Numbered from the stretch's first letter, positions 30,380 through 41,060 are shown. The stretch is DNA of 51,689 nt from Chloroflexota bacterium (GCA_030603665.1 JAUVXJ010000022.1:1-51689), one strand, 5' to 3'. The notes: generated by a model not told the origin, from the letters alone. Numbers and translations are program-made.

Positions 30380-31777
30380 ATGAGTGGTGTGAGTTCTTTG
30401 ATCAGAAACAGGCGTGTGGTCATCGGCGTTGTTCTTGCTGTCGTAGTGCTTCTAGCTGCAGCAGGTGGCTGGTACTACTACTCTACGCAGTATCTCCCAG
30501 CGCAAGCGGCCAATGGGGAGGAAACGATCCAAACTGCGACGGTACGGCGAGGTAATCTGGTCATTGTAGGCAGCGGGAGTGGCTCTTTGATACCCAGCGC
30601 CGAGGTGGACCTGAGCTTCCGCAGCGGCGGCCGCCTGGCTGAGGTGCTGGTTGAAGTGGGGGATCAGGTGCAGACTGGCGACGTGCTGGCCGGTCTCGAA
30701 GACACCGACGCCCAATCCCAGGTGACTCAGGCCGGGATCAACCTCCGGCTCGCCGAGCTTCAGTTGTCCGAACTGACAGGCACGCCGGATGCGGCGGATT
30801 TGGCGGCGGCGCAGTACCAGCTGGCAAGTGCTCAAGAAGCCTTGGAAGACCTGCTTAACGGGCCTTCCGCACAGGAGATCCTCATCGCCCAAGCCGACCT
30901 GGCCACGGTTGAGAAGCAACTTCAGCAAGCCCAGTCCGCCTACGACAGAGTGTCCTGGCGTCCGGATGCCGCCTCATCCTCTCAAGCTATGGACCTGTGG
31001 AGTGCCACAGCGGCCTACGACAAGGCCAGGGCCAACTACGAGATCGCGATGGCTGATGCCTCAGGGGAGCAAATCGCTTCCACACGGGCCAGCGTCGCCC
31101 AGGCTCAGTCGAATCTCAATTCCCTGCTGGATGGGGCAACGGCGGAGGACCTGGAAGCTGCACAACTGAACGTGGAGCAGGCCAGCGCGAACCTCGCCGC
31201 AGCCCAGATCCAACTGGAGGAGACGATCATCGTAGCTCCTTTCTCGGGCACCGTCACCGCGGTAACAGCTTCCCCAGGGGAGATGGTGGGTACGAGCGCC
31301 CTGGTGACTGTTGCCGACCTCTCTCAGCCACTTGTGGAGCTCTACCTGGATGAGACTGACTTGGACTTGATCGCCGTGGGCTACGAGGTCGAGGTGATGT
31401 TCGACGCCTTGCCCGTCGAGATCTTCAAGGGTCACGTGGTGCGGGTAGATCCGGTTCTGGTGCAGATGGAGGGAGCGCCCACAATACTGGCCCTGGCCAC
31501 GCTGGAACAGCCGGAAGATAGCTCGCGCTGGCCTCTGCCCGGCGGCCTCAACGCCAGCGTGGAGGTCTTCGCAGGGCGTGCGGAGAACGTGCTACTGGTA
31601 CCGGTAGAGGCGCTGCGTGAACTTGCCCCCGGCCAGTATGCAGTCATGGTGATGGTGGGTGGCGAGCCCCAGATGCGTCAGGTAGAGGTGGGACTGATGG
31701 ATTACGCCTACGCCGAGATCGTCAGTGGACTGGAGCAGGGCGATCAGGTGAGCACTGGCATCTTGGGGACGGAGTAG
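30380..31777 (+). CDS. MacA/HlyD-type efflux adaptor
   Basis: This 465-residue membrane-fusion protein has one N-terminal membrane helix (~12-32), a lipoyl-type half near 'AEVLVEVGDQVQTGDVLAGLED', then a long coiled-coil hairpin rich in Ala, Gln and Leu (~110-270, about 160 residues). The second lipoyl half is 'IVAPFSGTVTAVTASPGEMV', followed by beta-barrel and membrane-proximal domains. It bridges the MacB-type ABC exporter encoded next to the outer layer of the envelope. Regulation is likely through direct-repeat site C. The next gene begins 4 nt after its stop, so the adaptor, ATPase and permease form an operon. The exported substrate is unknown. Confidence 0.88.
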   Translation: MSGVSSLIRNRRVVIGVVLAVVVLLAAAGGWYYYSTQYLPAQAANGEETIQTATVRRGNLVIVGSGSGSLIPSAEVDLSFRSGGRLAEVLVEVGDQVQTGDVLAGLEDTDAQSQVTQAGINLRLAELQLSELTGTPDAADLAAAQYQLASAQEALEDLLNGPSAQEILIAQADLATVEKQLQQAQSAYDRVSWRPDAASSSQAMDLWSATAAYDKARANYEIAMADASGEQIASTRASVAQAQSNLNSLLDGATAEDLEAAQLNVEQASANLAAAQIQLEETIIVAPFSGTVTAVTASPGEMVGTSALVTVADLSQPLVELYLDETDLDLIAVGYEVEVMFDALPVEIFKGHVVRVDPVLVQMEGAPTILALATLEQPEDSSRWPLPGGLNASVEVFAGRAENVLLVPVEALRELAPGQYAVMVMVGGEPQMRQVEVGLMDYAYAEIVSGLEQGDQVSTGILGTE

Positions 31778-31781
31778 GCGA

Positions 31782-32477
31782 GTGAACGAGCATCTGATCG
31801 AAGTGCAGGAACTGACCAAGGTCTACGGGGCTGGGCCAGCCGCCGTGCACGCGCTGGACGGGGTCAACTTGATCATCGACGAGGGGGAGTTCGTGGCCAT
31901 CATGGGCGCCTCAGGCTCGGGAAAGAGCACGGTCATGAATATCCTGGGCTGTCTCGACCGGCCGACGGATGGCCAGTACTGGCTGGGCGGGGAGGACGTG
32001 AGCAAGCTGAACAAAGCGCAGCTGGCGGACATCCGCAATCGCCAAATCGGCTTCGTCTTTCAGTCCTATAACCTCCTGGCCCGCAGCTCCGCTCTCAAGA
32101 ATGTGATGCTTCCCTTGATGTACAGCCGTCGTGAGCGACGGAGCGCATCTGAGAGGGAGAAGCTGGCGCGGGAGGCGCTGGAGGCGGTGGGGCTCGGCGA
32201 CCGGACCGACCATCGACCGAACGAGATGTCAGGTGGGGAGCAACAGCGGGTGGCCATCGCCAGGGCATTGGTGAATGAGCCGCTATTGATTCTGGCCGAC
32301 GAGCCCACGGGCAACCTAGACACCAGCTCCAGCCAGGAGGTCGTCGATATCCTGCGCGGGCTTCACGAGCGAGGGCGGACCATTATCATGATCACCCATG
32401 AACCAGACCTGGGCGCGCAAGCTGAGCGCATCGTCACCCTGATTGACGGGCGAGTGGTGGACGGCGAGGAGGGGTGA
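31782..32477 (+). CDS. MacB/LolD-type ABC exporter ATPase
   Basis: This 231-residue ATPase has Walker A GASGSGKST, Q-loop 'FVFQSYNLLARSSALKNVMLPL', signature MSGGEQQRVAIARAL and Walker B LLILADEPTGNLD, the motif set of the MacB/LolD/FtsE group that drives mechanotransmission rather than classical transport. The GTG start lies 4 nt after the adaptor stop. Its C-terminus ends just before the permease start (1-nt gap), so ATPase and permease are translated together. Unlike E. coli MacB, the ATPase and membrane domains are separate chains, the usual case outside Proteobacteria. Confidence 0.93.
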   Translation: MNEHLIEVQELTKVYGAGPAAVHALDGVNLIIDEGEFVAIMGASGSGKSTVMNILGCLDRPTDGQYWLGGEDVSKLNKAQLADIRNRQIGFVFQSYNLLARSSALKNVMLPLMYSRRERRSASEREKLAREALEAVGLGDRTDHRPNEMSGGEQQRVAIARALVNEPLLILADEPTGNLDTSSSQEVVDILRGLHERGRTIIMITHEPDLGAQAERIVTLIDGRVVDGEEG

Positions 32478-32478
32478 G

Positions 32479-33711
<1,233 letters not shown>

Positions 33712-33745
33712 AGGACAAAAAGACTTATTTCAAGTGGAGGTAGAC

Positions 33746-34417
33746 ATGGTACGGATAACAATGATCGTAGGCTTGCTAGTGTTGCTCGTCGCGTTGGCGG
33801 CGTGTGGTGGCGTCCAGGCCGATGCTACTACTGCAGGCGGCGAAGCGGCTGAGACCGCGCCTGCGGATGGGACCCCGCGTGCGGATCGGACCCCACGCGC
33901 GGAGCTATCCGACGACTTTGAGATGCCGCTGTCCATGAGGCTGCCGGTGGGAACGCTGATGCTGGAAGAAACGGACTACGCGGTGACGCCGGCACAGGCT
34001 CAGGAATTGCTGCCCTTGTGGCAGATGCTCCGCGCGTTACAGGAGAGCGGAACCGCCTCTCAGATCGAGATTGAAGCGGTTTTCGATCAGATCCAGGAGG
34101 CCATGACGCCGGAGCAGATCGCCGCCATCGAGGAGATGAGCCCAGAAGACATGCAGGCGCTGTTTCAGGAGCTAGGTATGCGTCGACACGGTGACTCCGA
34201 AGGCGGTGAGGGGGGCGGCTTTCGCCTACCAGAGGGGATGATGCCACCCGGAGGCGGAGAGGGCATGCCGGGTATGGGTCCTGGCGGCTTCAGCGATCTC
34301 AGTCCAGAGGAGCGGGCCACCATTATGGCAGGCCGTGGCGGAATGGGCATGGGCTTTGGCGCGGGTATGTTCGACGCGGTGATCGAGCTTCTGGAGACGC
34401 GTGCGGCCGAGTCGTGA
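33746..34417 (+). CDS. Met/Gly-rich lipoprotein, Spy-like helical region
   Basis: This 223-residue lipoprotein has a signal peptide and lipobox 'ALAAC' (Cys20). An acidic Thr/Ala linker leads to a helical middle with LTxxQ-like turns: 'VTPAQAQELLPLWQML', 'MTPEQIAAIEEM' and 'LSPEERATIM'. A very Gly/Met-rich part ('GMMPPGGGEGMPGMGPGG', 'GGMGMGFGAGM') follows. LTxxQ turns and Met-rich segments occur in periplasmic stress or metal sensors such as Spy, CpxP and related proteins; the resemblance is at motif level only. It starts 34 bp after the MacB-like gene with GTGGAGG before the ATG, so it is likely the fourth gene of that operon. Confidence 0.75.
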   Translation: MVRITMIVGLLVLLVALAACGGVQADATTAGGEAAETAPADGTPRADRTPRAELSDDFEMPLSMRLPVGTLMLEETDYAVTPAQAQELLPLWQMLRALQESGTASQIEIEAVFDQIQEAMTPEQIAAIEEMSPEDMQALFQELGMRRHGDSEGGEGGGFRLPEGMMPPGGGEGMPGMGPGGFSDLSPEERATIMAGRGGMGMGFGAGMFDAVIELLETRAAES

Positions 34418-34531
34418 TGGATTGTGCCACGGCTCGCAGATCGCCGTGCATTCACCGGCGAGATGGGCTTCGCCCTGGCGTCAATCACTCCGGTGTGCAT
34501 ATCCGCGTGTGTCGGAATGAAGAGGATGTAA

Positions 34532-35755
34532 GTGGCTATGAAGAGAACATTGTTGCTTGCCTTGGCTATGGTGCTGTTGTCCGGGTGCGGACAGGCCGCA
34601 GTGCCGGAAGCTGCGGACGTTTCTCCTCCCGCGCCAACACAGGAGACGTTCGAGGAGGAGGCTACGGCGACCAATAGTGCGGAGCCGGCGGCTACATCTA
34701 CGGTGGTTCCGGAGCCAACCGCCACGACTGCCGAGCGCACGAACACGCCGACGCCCGAGGCCGCAGAGCCAACGGAGACACCGACGCCGACACCCGAGGC
34801 TGCTGTTGACCAGAGTTCACCTGCACCGACGACGGCGACTGAGGAAGCGTCGACCACGGATCTGGAGGGTCGTTTTGTGTTTCAGGCAGCCACTGGAGGT
34901 GGCATCTACAGGGTGAACGCCGATGGGAGCGACCTGACGTACATCGCCGACGGGATGGATCCTAGTTGGTCGACTGATGGCAGCCGTATAGCTTTCTCTA
35001 GCTGGAGCGAACCGTGGGGTATCTACACCATCAATGCCGACGGTAGCGACAAGAGGTTGTTGATAAGCTCCAATGTGGCCAGAGCGCCGGTCTGGTCTCC
35101 CGATGCTACGCAGATAGCCTTCTACTTCGAAACGGAGGGCTTGACAGCGTCCACCGTGATGTGCAGGGGCGACGAATGCACAAGGATGCCCGGCCGCCTA
35201 CAGACCGAGTGGCACGTGGGTGTCGTTGACGTAGCCGATGGGTACTTGCGTCAGCCGTACGTGGACCGCTTTTCCTTCTCCCCCGCCTGGTCGGCCGACG
35301 GAGAGTGGTTGGTCTATGATGGAGGTGACAGCGGCGCTATCCCGTCGGAGAACCACGGTTTGTGCCTGACCACGGTCGAAGGGCCTAACAACACTGTGTT
35401 GACCAACAACACGAATGACCACTTCCCGGTTTGGTCGCCCGACGGGTCGAGCATCGTCTACATGTACTGGCAGCACGACCATTGGGAAATCTACAGCATG
35501 AACGCCGACGGCGGCGGTCTTCATCCGCTGACCAGCAGTTCCAACTACGTCAAACCCCGGCCCAACAACGTGTCTCCCGCCTGGAGTCCAGATGGGGAGC
35601 AGATAGTCTTCCTCTCGGATCGCGGCGGAAAGTGGGAGTTCTACGTGATGGACGCGGATGGCAGCAATCAGAGGAAGATATTGGAGAACGTCACGGCATC
35701 TCTAGACATCCAGTACACCGGCGTGTATGAGAGGGTGATTTCGTGGGGACCGTGA
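34532..35755 (+). CDS. TolB-like beta-propeller lipoprotein
   Basis: This 407-residue lipoprotein has lipobox 'LLSGCG' (Cys19), a ~95-residue Thr/Pro/Glu-rich linker typical of Chloroflexota surface proteins, and a C-terminal PD40 propeller. Repeats of the type 'IY-(I/V/M)NADGS/G' plus '(P/S)-WS-DG--I-(F/Y)' occur about six times, for example 'DPSWSTDGSRIAFSS' and 'PAWSPDGEQIVFLSDRGG'. Such TolB/WD40-like propellers bind proteins or other envelope components. The GTG at 34532 has GAGG 6 nt upstream; an ATG two codons later is an alternative. It follows the lipoprotein gene by 114 bp without a terminator and could be part of the same unit. Confidence 0.85.
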   Translation: MAMKRTLLLALAMVLLSGCGQAAVPEAADVSPPAPTQETFEEEATATNSAEPAATSTVVPEPTATTAERTNTPTPEAAEPTETPTPTPEAAVDQSSPAPTTATEEASTTDLEGRFVFQAATGGGIYRVNADGSDLTYIADGMDPSWSTDGSRIAFSSWSEPWGIYTINADGSDKRLLISSNVARAPVWSPDATQIAFYFETEGLTASTVMCRGDECTRMPGRLQTEWHVGVVDVADGYLRQPYVDRFSFSPAWSADGEWLVYDGGDSGAIPSENHGLCLTTVEGPNNTVLTNNTNDHFPVWSPDGSSIVYMYWQHDHWEIYSMNADGGGLHPLTSSSNYVKPRPNNVSPAWSPDGEQIVFLSDRGGKWEFYVMDADGSNQRKILENVTASLDIQYTGVYERVISWGP

Positions 35756-35802
35756 GCGCTGGGGAGCGCTGTCGAGGAACGGGAACCAGGCGTCTCTCCA
35801 TA

Positions 35803-35831
35803 TTGACACCGGCAGGTCCCTGAAGTATGCT
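35803..35831 (+). promoter_or_regulatory. Sigma70-type promoter of the two-component genes
   Basis: A -35 TTGACA (35803-35808), 17-bp spacer and -10 TATGCT (35826-35831) lie ~49 bp before the response regulator. It lacks the TTAAC/TTCA direct repeat. Confidence 0.75.
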
Positions 35832-35879
35832 ACCGCTGGTCACTGGGTCAGTCGTGCGAGTCCGTCCCAGAGGTGACAG

Positions 35880-36557
35880 ATGAGCAGAGTATTGGTAGTG
35901 GATGATGACCCCGGCATCGTCAAGCTGGTGCGTGCCTACTTGGAGCAGTCCGGGTTCGGCGTGCTGGTGGCCTACGACGGCAAGAAGGCCATGCAGATCG
36001 CCCGCCACGAGAGGCCGGATCTGGTCATTCTGGACTTGATGCTCCCCGAGATGGACGGATGGGACGTCTGCCGGGCGCTCAGGAAGGAATCGGACGTCCC
36101 GGTGATCATGCTCACGGCACGCGTTGAGGAGACAGACAAGTTGGTGGGGCTGGAACTTGGCGCCGATGACTACGTGACCAAGCCTTTCTCCCCGAGGGAG
36201 CTGGTCGCTCGCGTGCGCAGTGTGCTTCGCCGCGCTGAAGGTATGCCCCCCAAGCCCGAAAGGATCTCTCGTGGAGGTATCACCATCGATCTCTCTCGCC
36301 ACTCCGTGGAAGTGGGAGGCGAACCCAGGGAGTTGACACCCACGGAGTTCGATCTGCTGGCCACTCTGATGGAGGATGCTGGAAGAGCGTTCACCCGCTC
36401 GCAGCTGCTGGAATCGGTCCAGGGATACGCCTATGACGGCTACGAGCGAACGATCGATGTCCACGTCAAGAACCTGCGCCAGAAGATAGAAGCCGACCCC
36501 AGGAACCCACAGCATATCAAGACTGTGTATGGACTGGGGTACAAGTTCGAGGATTGA
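35880..36557 (+). CDS. OmpR/PhoB-family response regulator
   Basis: This 225-residue DNA-binding response regulator has a receiver domain with acidic pocket 'VVDDDPG' (8-10), phosphoacceptor Asp52 ('ILDLMLPEMDGW'), Thr79 and Lys101 ('TKPFSPRELVARV'). A C-terminal winged helix includes 'LTPTEFDLLATLME' and 'RTIDVHVKNLRQKIE', the family's DNA-recognition helix, and 'VYGLGYKFE' at the end. OmpR-type proteins bind direct repeats with about 11-bp spacing, matching sites A-C upstream at 28.99-30.33 kb. The sensor kinase gene follows within 5 nt. GAGGTGAC lies before the ATG. Confidence 0.95.
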   Translation: MSRVLVVDDDPGIVKLVRAYLEQSGFGVLVAYDGKKAMQIARHERPDLVILDLMLPEMDGWDVCRALRKESDVPVIMLTARVEETDKLVGLELGADDYVTKPFSPRELVARVRSVLRRAEGMPPKPERISRGGITIDLSRHSVEVGGEPRELTPTEFDLLATLMEDAGRAFTRSQLLESVQGYAYDGYERTIDVHVKNLRQKIEADPRNPQHIKTVYGLGYKFED

Positions 36558-36561
36558 TGCC

Positions 36562-37950
36562 GTGAGAAGCTTGTGGTTCAAACTGACCGCAGCCCTGGTG
36601 CTGGTGACCCTGCTCGGCGTGGGACTCTCGGTGCTCATACCCACTGTGGTCACGGTGCGGAGCTTCCAGACATTTGTGAGCAGCAGCCGGGTGAGGGAGA
36701 GAGAAGGGATGGTGGAAGCCCTTGCCATCTACTACCAGGAGCAGCGCAGCTGGGATGGACTGGATCTCTTGGTGAGCCCCCGCCCAGGACACATGGGTCA
36801 CGGGATGGGTCCGATGACGGCTCCTCGGATGCTACGCGCATGGCCCTTCCAAGTCGCTGATGAGCAAGGCGTCGTGATTGCAGGCCCGAGGACGGAAGAC
36901 ATCGGCCAGCAACTCTCGCAGGGTCAGATCGGCGCCAGCATGCCCATCGAAGTGGACGGCCGAGAGGTGGGATACTTCGTGCACGGACCCACGGTCTTCA
37001 CTCTCCGAGAGCCGGAACAGGCCTTCCTGCAGCGCCTTAGTCAGATTATCGTACCGGTGGGCATGGTCGCGTGCGCGGTGGCTATCCTGTTGGGCCTGTT
37101 TCTCACCTGGCAGCTGACCGACCCTCTTCGCAAGCTGAAGACCGCTGCACAGGGCATCGCCGCCGGCGATTTGAGCCAGCGGGTGGACATCAAGTCCAAG
37201 GACGAGCTTGGCGACCTCGGACGGGCTTTCAACGAGATGGCAGAGAACCTGGCACACGCGGAGGAGCTGCGTCAGAACATGACGGCTGACATCGCTCACG
37301 AGTTGCGCACGCCACTCTCGGTCATACGAGGGAACCTGGAGGCGATCCTGGATGGGGTATTCCAACCCACGAAGGAAAACGTAGCTTCCATACACAAGCA
37401 GGCCATCCTGCTCTCCCGGCTGGTGGATGATCTCCAAGAGCTGGCCCTGGCAGACGCTGGTCAGCTGAGAATCGAGCGCGAGCCCACCGACCTGGCCTCC
37501 CTCATTGAACGGACCATTAGCGCGACAAACCCCAGAGCAGAGCAGGGTGGTGTCTCTGTAGTCACAGACTTGGCACACAACCTGCCCATATTGAGCGCGG
37601 ATCCTCAGCGGTTGAGCCAGGTGATGGGCAATCTGCTGGACAACGCGCTGCGGCACAGCCCCCAGGGGGGAACCATCACAGTGCGGGCCAACGAGGTCAG
37701 TGATGGCGTGCAGGTGGACGTGGTGGACCAGGGGCCGGGGCTGAGTGCCGAGGAACTCTCTCTGGTGTTCGAACGCTTCTATAGGGGCGATAAGGCGCGG
37801 ACCCGCGCCACTGGCGGAGCCGGGCTGGGTCTGGCCATTGTGAAGCAGCTAGTGGAGGCTCACGGCGGCAGGGTCTGGGCCGAGAGCTTCGAGGGGGAGA
37901 GTACCACCTTCTCCTTCACTCTGCCGGTGGGGTCTCTAGAGACCACCTAA
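36562..37950 (+). CDS. Membrane sensor histidine kinase with Met/His-rich sensor
   Basis: This kinase of about 462 residues has a membrane helix near the N-terminus, an extracytoplasmic domain of ~130 residues, a second helix ('VGMVACAVAILLGLFLTW'), a HAMP linker ('LKTAAQGIAAGDLSQRV'), the phosphoacceptor His246 in 'DIAHELRTPLS', and an HATPase with 'LLDNALRHS', 'DQGPGLS' and 'GGAGLGLAIVK'. The sensor domain contains 'GHMGHGMGPMTAPRM', a Met/His-rich loop that could bind metal and resembles stretches in the secreted proteins nearby. The GTG at 36562 is chosen because GAGGA lies 8 nt upstream and the reading frame before it is atypical. Its stop overlaps the next convergent gene. Confidence 0.93.
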   Translation: MRSLWFKLTAALVLVTLLGVGLSVLIPTVVTVRSFQTFVSSSRVREREGMVEALAIYYQEQRSWDGLDLLVSPRPGHMGHGMGPMTAPRMLRAWPFQVADEQGVVIAGPRTEDIGQQLSQGQIGASMPIEVDGREVGYFVHGPTVFTLREPEQAFLQRLSQIIVPVGMVACAVAILLGLFLTWQLTDPLRKLKTAAQGIAAGDLSQRVDIKSKDELGDLGRAFNEMAENLAHAEELRQNMTADIAHELRTPLSVIRGNLEAILDGVFQPTKENVASIHKQAILLSRLVDDLQELALADAGQLRIEREPTDLASLIERTISATNPRAEQGGVSVVTDLAHNLPILSADPQRLSQVMGNLLDNALRHSPQGGTITVRANEVSDGVQVDVVDQGPGLSAEELSLVFERFYRGDKARTRATGGAGLGLAIVKQLVEAHGGRVWAESFEGESTTFSFTLPVGSLETT

Positions 37951-39932
37951 GACCCGGTTGACAGCTCCACCAACCCCAGACGCTCCCATATCCGGCAGCA
38001 GGTGACCAGCATCTCCGTCACCCTCTTCCCAACCTCCAGCTCGATGAGATCGCTGATCTGCTGGACGTTGCGGCTACCGTCAGCCCAGTACAGCAGCATG
38101 GCCGGGTAGGCGTAGGTGGCGTCAGGGCTTTGCTTGTAGACAGACCACCAGGCCTCATACTCCTCGTCGCTCATCCTGTTGATGAAGTTCTTGGGGTCGA
38201 TAGGCCCTGGGTGGAGCCGCCTGAGAATGATGGAGGCCGCTTGCTTCTCCCAGTCGTCAGCCGGTGGATTCGCAGGCGAGGGCGGGACGAGCTTCTCGAT
38301 CCTGGCCAACTCTCCCTCGCCGAATTCGCGGGCTTCCTCTTGCCAGGGGGACACGTCCACATCGGCCAGCCGACGGATAGATTCCAGGGCTCTGGCAGTA
38401 CGCTCCTCGAGGAATTGCACGCGTTGGACCAGCGTTTCCACTTCTCTGGGCGGGTGGTCAGTTCCCGCCGCTCGAGTTACACCATCCCTGGTCAGAGTCA
38501 GCACTCGGGTCTTGTGGCGGGACAGAACCTCTTCAGCCAACCATGTAGCCTCTTCCGGGCCCGCGTTGGCCAGGAAGTAGGCGTAGGTGGCGGCTATACT
38601 ACTGACGCGTGCCAACTGGGAAGGGTCAACTTTTTCCAGGGTGTCGGTGCTGGTGTGGTAGAATTTGTCAGGCCACTGGTTGATCATGGGACACGGGACG
38701 CCGATGGTGGGATCGATGAGCAGGCAGTGGTCGCTTCCGCCGGAGAAGGGGGTCACGGCGTGTCTCGATGCGGCCTGGCCCTCGAGCCCAGCGAAGTTGG
38801 CAGCACGTGAGGATGTCTCTTCCACCAACCGCACCACGAGATCGTCCGCGAAGTTGGCGAGCGATGCCGGCGCCTGCTCGATGGTCATGGTGCTTCCGCA
38901 CAGGGTCTGATCCTCGCCCACCATGTCCAGGTTGAGAGCAGCGACCATCCTTGGGATCAGGTGTTCGTTGTTGGCCAGGTACGCGGCAAAGCCGAACATC
39001 TCCGGGACGAGAAGAAATCTGATCCCCCGGCGCGGCTGAGCTAGCGTGCCTTCTGAGATCAGCGATTGGAGTGTGCGAGCCACCTCCAGAACCGCGGCCG
39101 ATCCCGACGCGTTGTCGTTGGCGGCACCCTGAGGGTGACAGAGATGGGCCAGGAGCACCACCTCTTCCTCGGTCTGGCCGGGGATAAGCGCGGAAACCGT
39201 GCTGATTTGACCGTCCCAGAATCTGCTCGTCACACTGGCCCGCACTTTGACCGGGGGCTTGCCCTCTCGCTGGCGTTCCTTGATCAGCGCGCGCAGGCGT
39301 GCCCCTGCCTTGGGCGACAGCACAAAGCCAAAGCACTTCTTCTCGCCTCCGTACCACCAGAAGGAAGTGTATTGTAGAGCATCGGGCAGGTCCATGGGGT
39401 GTCGCAGTCCGGGCAGCTCCTTCAACGCATCGGTGATGATGCCTACCGCCCCATGCTTCTTCACCGCCAGGTAGTGAACTCGGTCCCTATCGCCCTTGGT
39501 GAGGACCACCTTGCCGTTGAGGTCCAGCCCCTCGTATTCGGCCCACTCCTCGCCGTCCTCCAGTAGCACCACCTCAGCCTCACCCCGGAAAGGCGCACTG
39601 CGTTGAATGAGGCTCAGTCTGGCCTCGTTGTAGTCGGCGAGTTTGCTGGCGGACTCTTCGGGCTCGATGAGGTGGAGTACAGCTTCGCTGGCTTCCCACT
39701 CCTGGAACATGGGCCATCCCCAGTAGAGGATGCCCTCTCGCGCAGGGTAGCCCAGCACCTCCGCGGGCAGTCCAAACTCCTCGAGCCGTTGCTGGCAGTA
39801 CTGTGCCGCTGCGAGGAACCCAGGGCTGGCCTGGAGGCGGTGATACTTGGCGATCTCGGCCACGTGGTCTTTGGCCAGGTGGCCCGATACTCGCCCTTGC
39901 ACCGTGGTCAGTGTCTTCCCGATCAAGTCCAT
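37947..39932 (-). CDS. M28-type aminopeptidase with DUF4910-like architecture
   Basis: This protein of about 660 residues is a zinc aminopeptidase. It has a PA-like insertion near 'LDLNGKVVLTKGDRD', then metal and catalytic residues in 'LLAHLCHPQGAANDNASGSAA' (His and Asp), 'LVPEMFG' (Glu), 'NLDMVGED' (Asp) and 'YHTSTDTLEKV' (late His). A C-terminal ~120 residues resemble a winged helix ('QQISDLIELEVG', 'LLYWADGSRNV'). DUF4910-type peptidases of this build are often near polysaccharide or envelope genes. AGGAGG runs directly into the ATG at 39932, so a TTG two codons later (39926, spacing 6) is an equally good start. The gene converges with the kinase, stops overlapping by 4 nt. Confidence 0.8.
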   Translation of the reverse strand: MDLIGKTLTTVQGRVSGHLAKDHVAEIAKYHRLQASPGFLAAAQYCQQRLEEFGLPAEVLGYPAREGILYWGWPMFQEWEASEAVLHLIEPEESASKLADYNEARLSLIQRSAPFRGEAEVVLLEDGEEWAEYEGLDLNGKVVLTKGDRDRVHYLAVKKHGAVGIITDALKELPGLRHPMDLPDALQYTSFWWYGGEKKCFGFVLSPKAGARLRALIKERQREGKPPVKVRASVTSRFWDGQISTVSALIPGQTEEEVVLLAHLCHPQGAANDNASGSAAVLEVARTLQSLISEGTLAQPRRGIRFLLVPEMFGFAAYLANNEHLIPRMVAALNLDMVGEDQTLCGSTMTIEQAPASLANFADDLVVRLVEETSSRAANFAGLEGQAASRHAVTPFSGGSDHCLLIDPTIGVPCPMINQWPDKFYHTSTDTLEKVDPSQLARVSSIAATYAYFLANAGPEEATWLAEEVLSRHKTRVLTLTRDGVTRAAGTDHPPREVETLVQRVQFLEERTARALESIRRLADVDVSPWQEEAREFGEGELARIEKLVPPSPANPPADDWEKQAASIILRRLHPGPIDPKNFINRMSDEEYEAWWSVYKQSPDATYAYPAMLLYWADGSRNVQQISDLIELEVGKRVTEMLVTCCRIWERLGLVELSTGS

Positions 39933-40012
39933 CCTCCTTGGACAGAGTGGACGCAGCACTCGAGTGAAGGCGTCACACTGTTGTTTGATCTCCCATCAGT
40001 GGGGCGCAGGTG

Positions 40013-40855
40013 TCACGCCGTTGCGCCACCCGTCTCCACAGGCTCGGCTTGCCCAGGCCGGAAGCGGTGGCGGTAGACCAAAATCGCCGCCGCGGCGAGC
40101 ATGATCAGCAGGGACACCACCTGGGCAGCCGCCATCGGTCCCAGCATCCAGGCGTCAGGGCGCTGGAACTCGACGAGGAAACGCCCCAAAGGGTAGAGGA
40201 TGCACCACAGCAGGAAGACATCGCCCTTGAGCAGGCGGTCCCCATGCTTGCGAGCCACGTAGATGAGGGTCAGAAACACCAGGAAGTTCCACATAGACTC
40301 GTAGAGAAAGGTGGGGTGGAACCGCGTGCTCTCGGGCAGGCTAGCGAATTGGGGCAAGCGGTGCCGGAGATCTATGGGGATGCCCCAGGAAACGGAGGTG
40401 GGGTACCCGTACAGTTCCTGGTTGAAGAAGTTCCCCCACCGTCCAATGGCCTGCCCCAGGGCCAGGGAGGGCGCAGCGATGTCTAGCCAGGTGAGGAAAT
40501 CCAGTTTCTGCCAGCGGGCATAGACGAAGATGGCCAGGATTCCGCCGGCGACAGCCCCGAAAATGCCCAGGCCGCCCTGCCGGATCATGAAGATCTCCAC
40601 GGGGTGTTGGAGGTAGTAATCAAAGCCCCGCACGATGCCCTGTGGGCTGGAGATCACATGGTAGAGGCGTGCCCCGATGAGACCGAAGATGATGACCAGG
40701 ATCAGTCCGTTCCAGATGTGATCCGGGTTCTGGCCTCTCCGCTTGGCTTCGATGGTGGCCACGTAGGCGCCAACGAGGATGCAAGCCACGACGATCACGC
40801 CGTACCAGTATATGGGTATGCCGATGAAGGGTAGTCTGAATGCCACGGGGTCCAT
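40013..40855 (-). CDS. lgt: Prolipoprotein diacylglyceryl transferase
   Basis: This 280-residue integral membrane enzyme transfers diacylglycerol from phosphatidylglycerol to the lipobox Cys of prolipoproteins. The Lgt signature 'GQAIGRWGNFFNQELYG' contains the conserved Arg and Asn. 'FHPTFLYESMWN' and 'RFLVEFQRPD' are later family motifs. Several membrane helices are visible and its size is standard. It would modify the lipoproteins encoded in this window (12419, 33746, 34532). The start at 40855 has AAAGGAA upstream. It is monocistronic, with a promoter at 40891-40920. Confidence 0.96.
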   Translation of the reverse strand: MDPVAFRLPFIGIPIYWYGVIVVACILVGAYVATIEAKRRGQNPDHIWNGLILVIIFGLIGARLYHVISSPQGIVRGFDYYLQHPVEIFMIRQGGLGIFGAVAGGILAIFVYARWQKLDFLTWLDIAAPSLALGQAIGRWGNFFNQELYGYPTSVSWGIPIDLRHRLPQFASLPESTRFHPTFLYESMWNFLVFLTLIYVARKHGDRLLKGDVFLLWCILYPLGRFLVEFQRPDAWMLGPMAAAQVVSLLIMLAAAAILVYRHRFRPGQAEPVETGGATA

Positions 40856-40890
40856 GGTGTCGCGTTCCTTTCGGGAGCAGTGTTGACGCG

Positions 40891-40920
40891 ATTATATCTT
40901 GTCTGAGGCAGGCGCTGCAA
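40891..40920 (-). promoter_or_regulatory. Promoter of lgt
   Basis: A perfect -10 TATAAT (40891-40896) and -35 TTGCAG (40915-40920) with 18-bp spacing lie on the minus strand. Confidence 0.65.
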
Positions 40921-41060
40921 CCAGAGCGGGGCTGCGGAGCTGGGATCACCTACGCGAGGGATCCGTCGAGGAGGAAGGCGCCGCCACCCGCCTGCCGTGG
41001 CGGGCCGGATCGATGACATTCTCTGCAACTAAGACCTACCATGACGTTCGCCAACACAGG

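Noticed and set aside
34680..34870. Repetitive ACG/CCG stretch
   Set aside because: It is the Thr/Pro/Glu linker of the TolB-like lipoprotein, a coding low-complexity tract.
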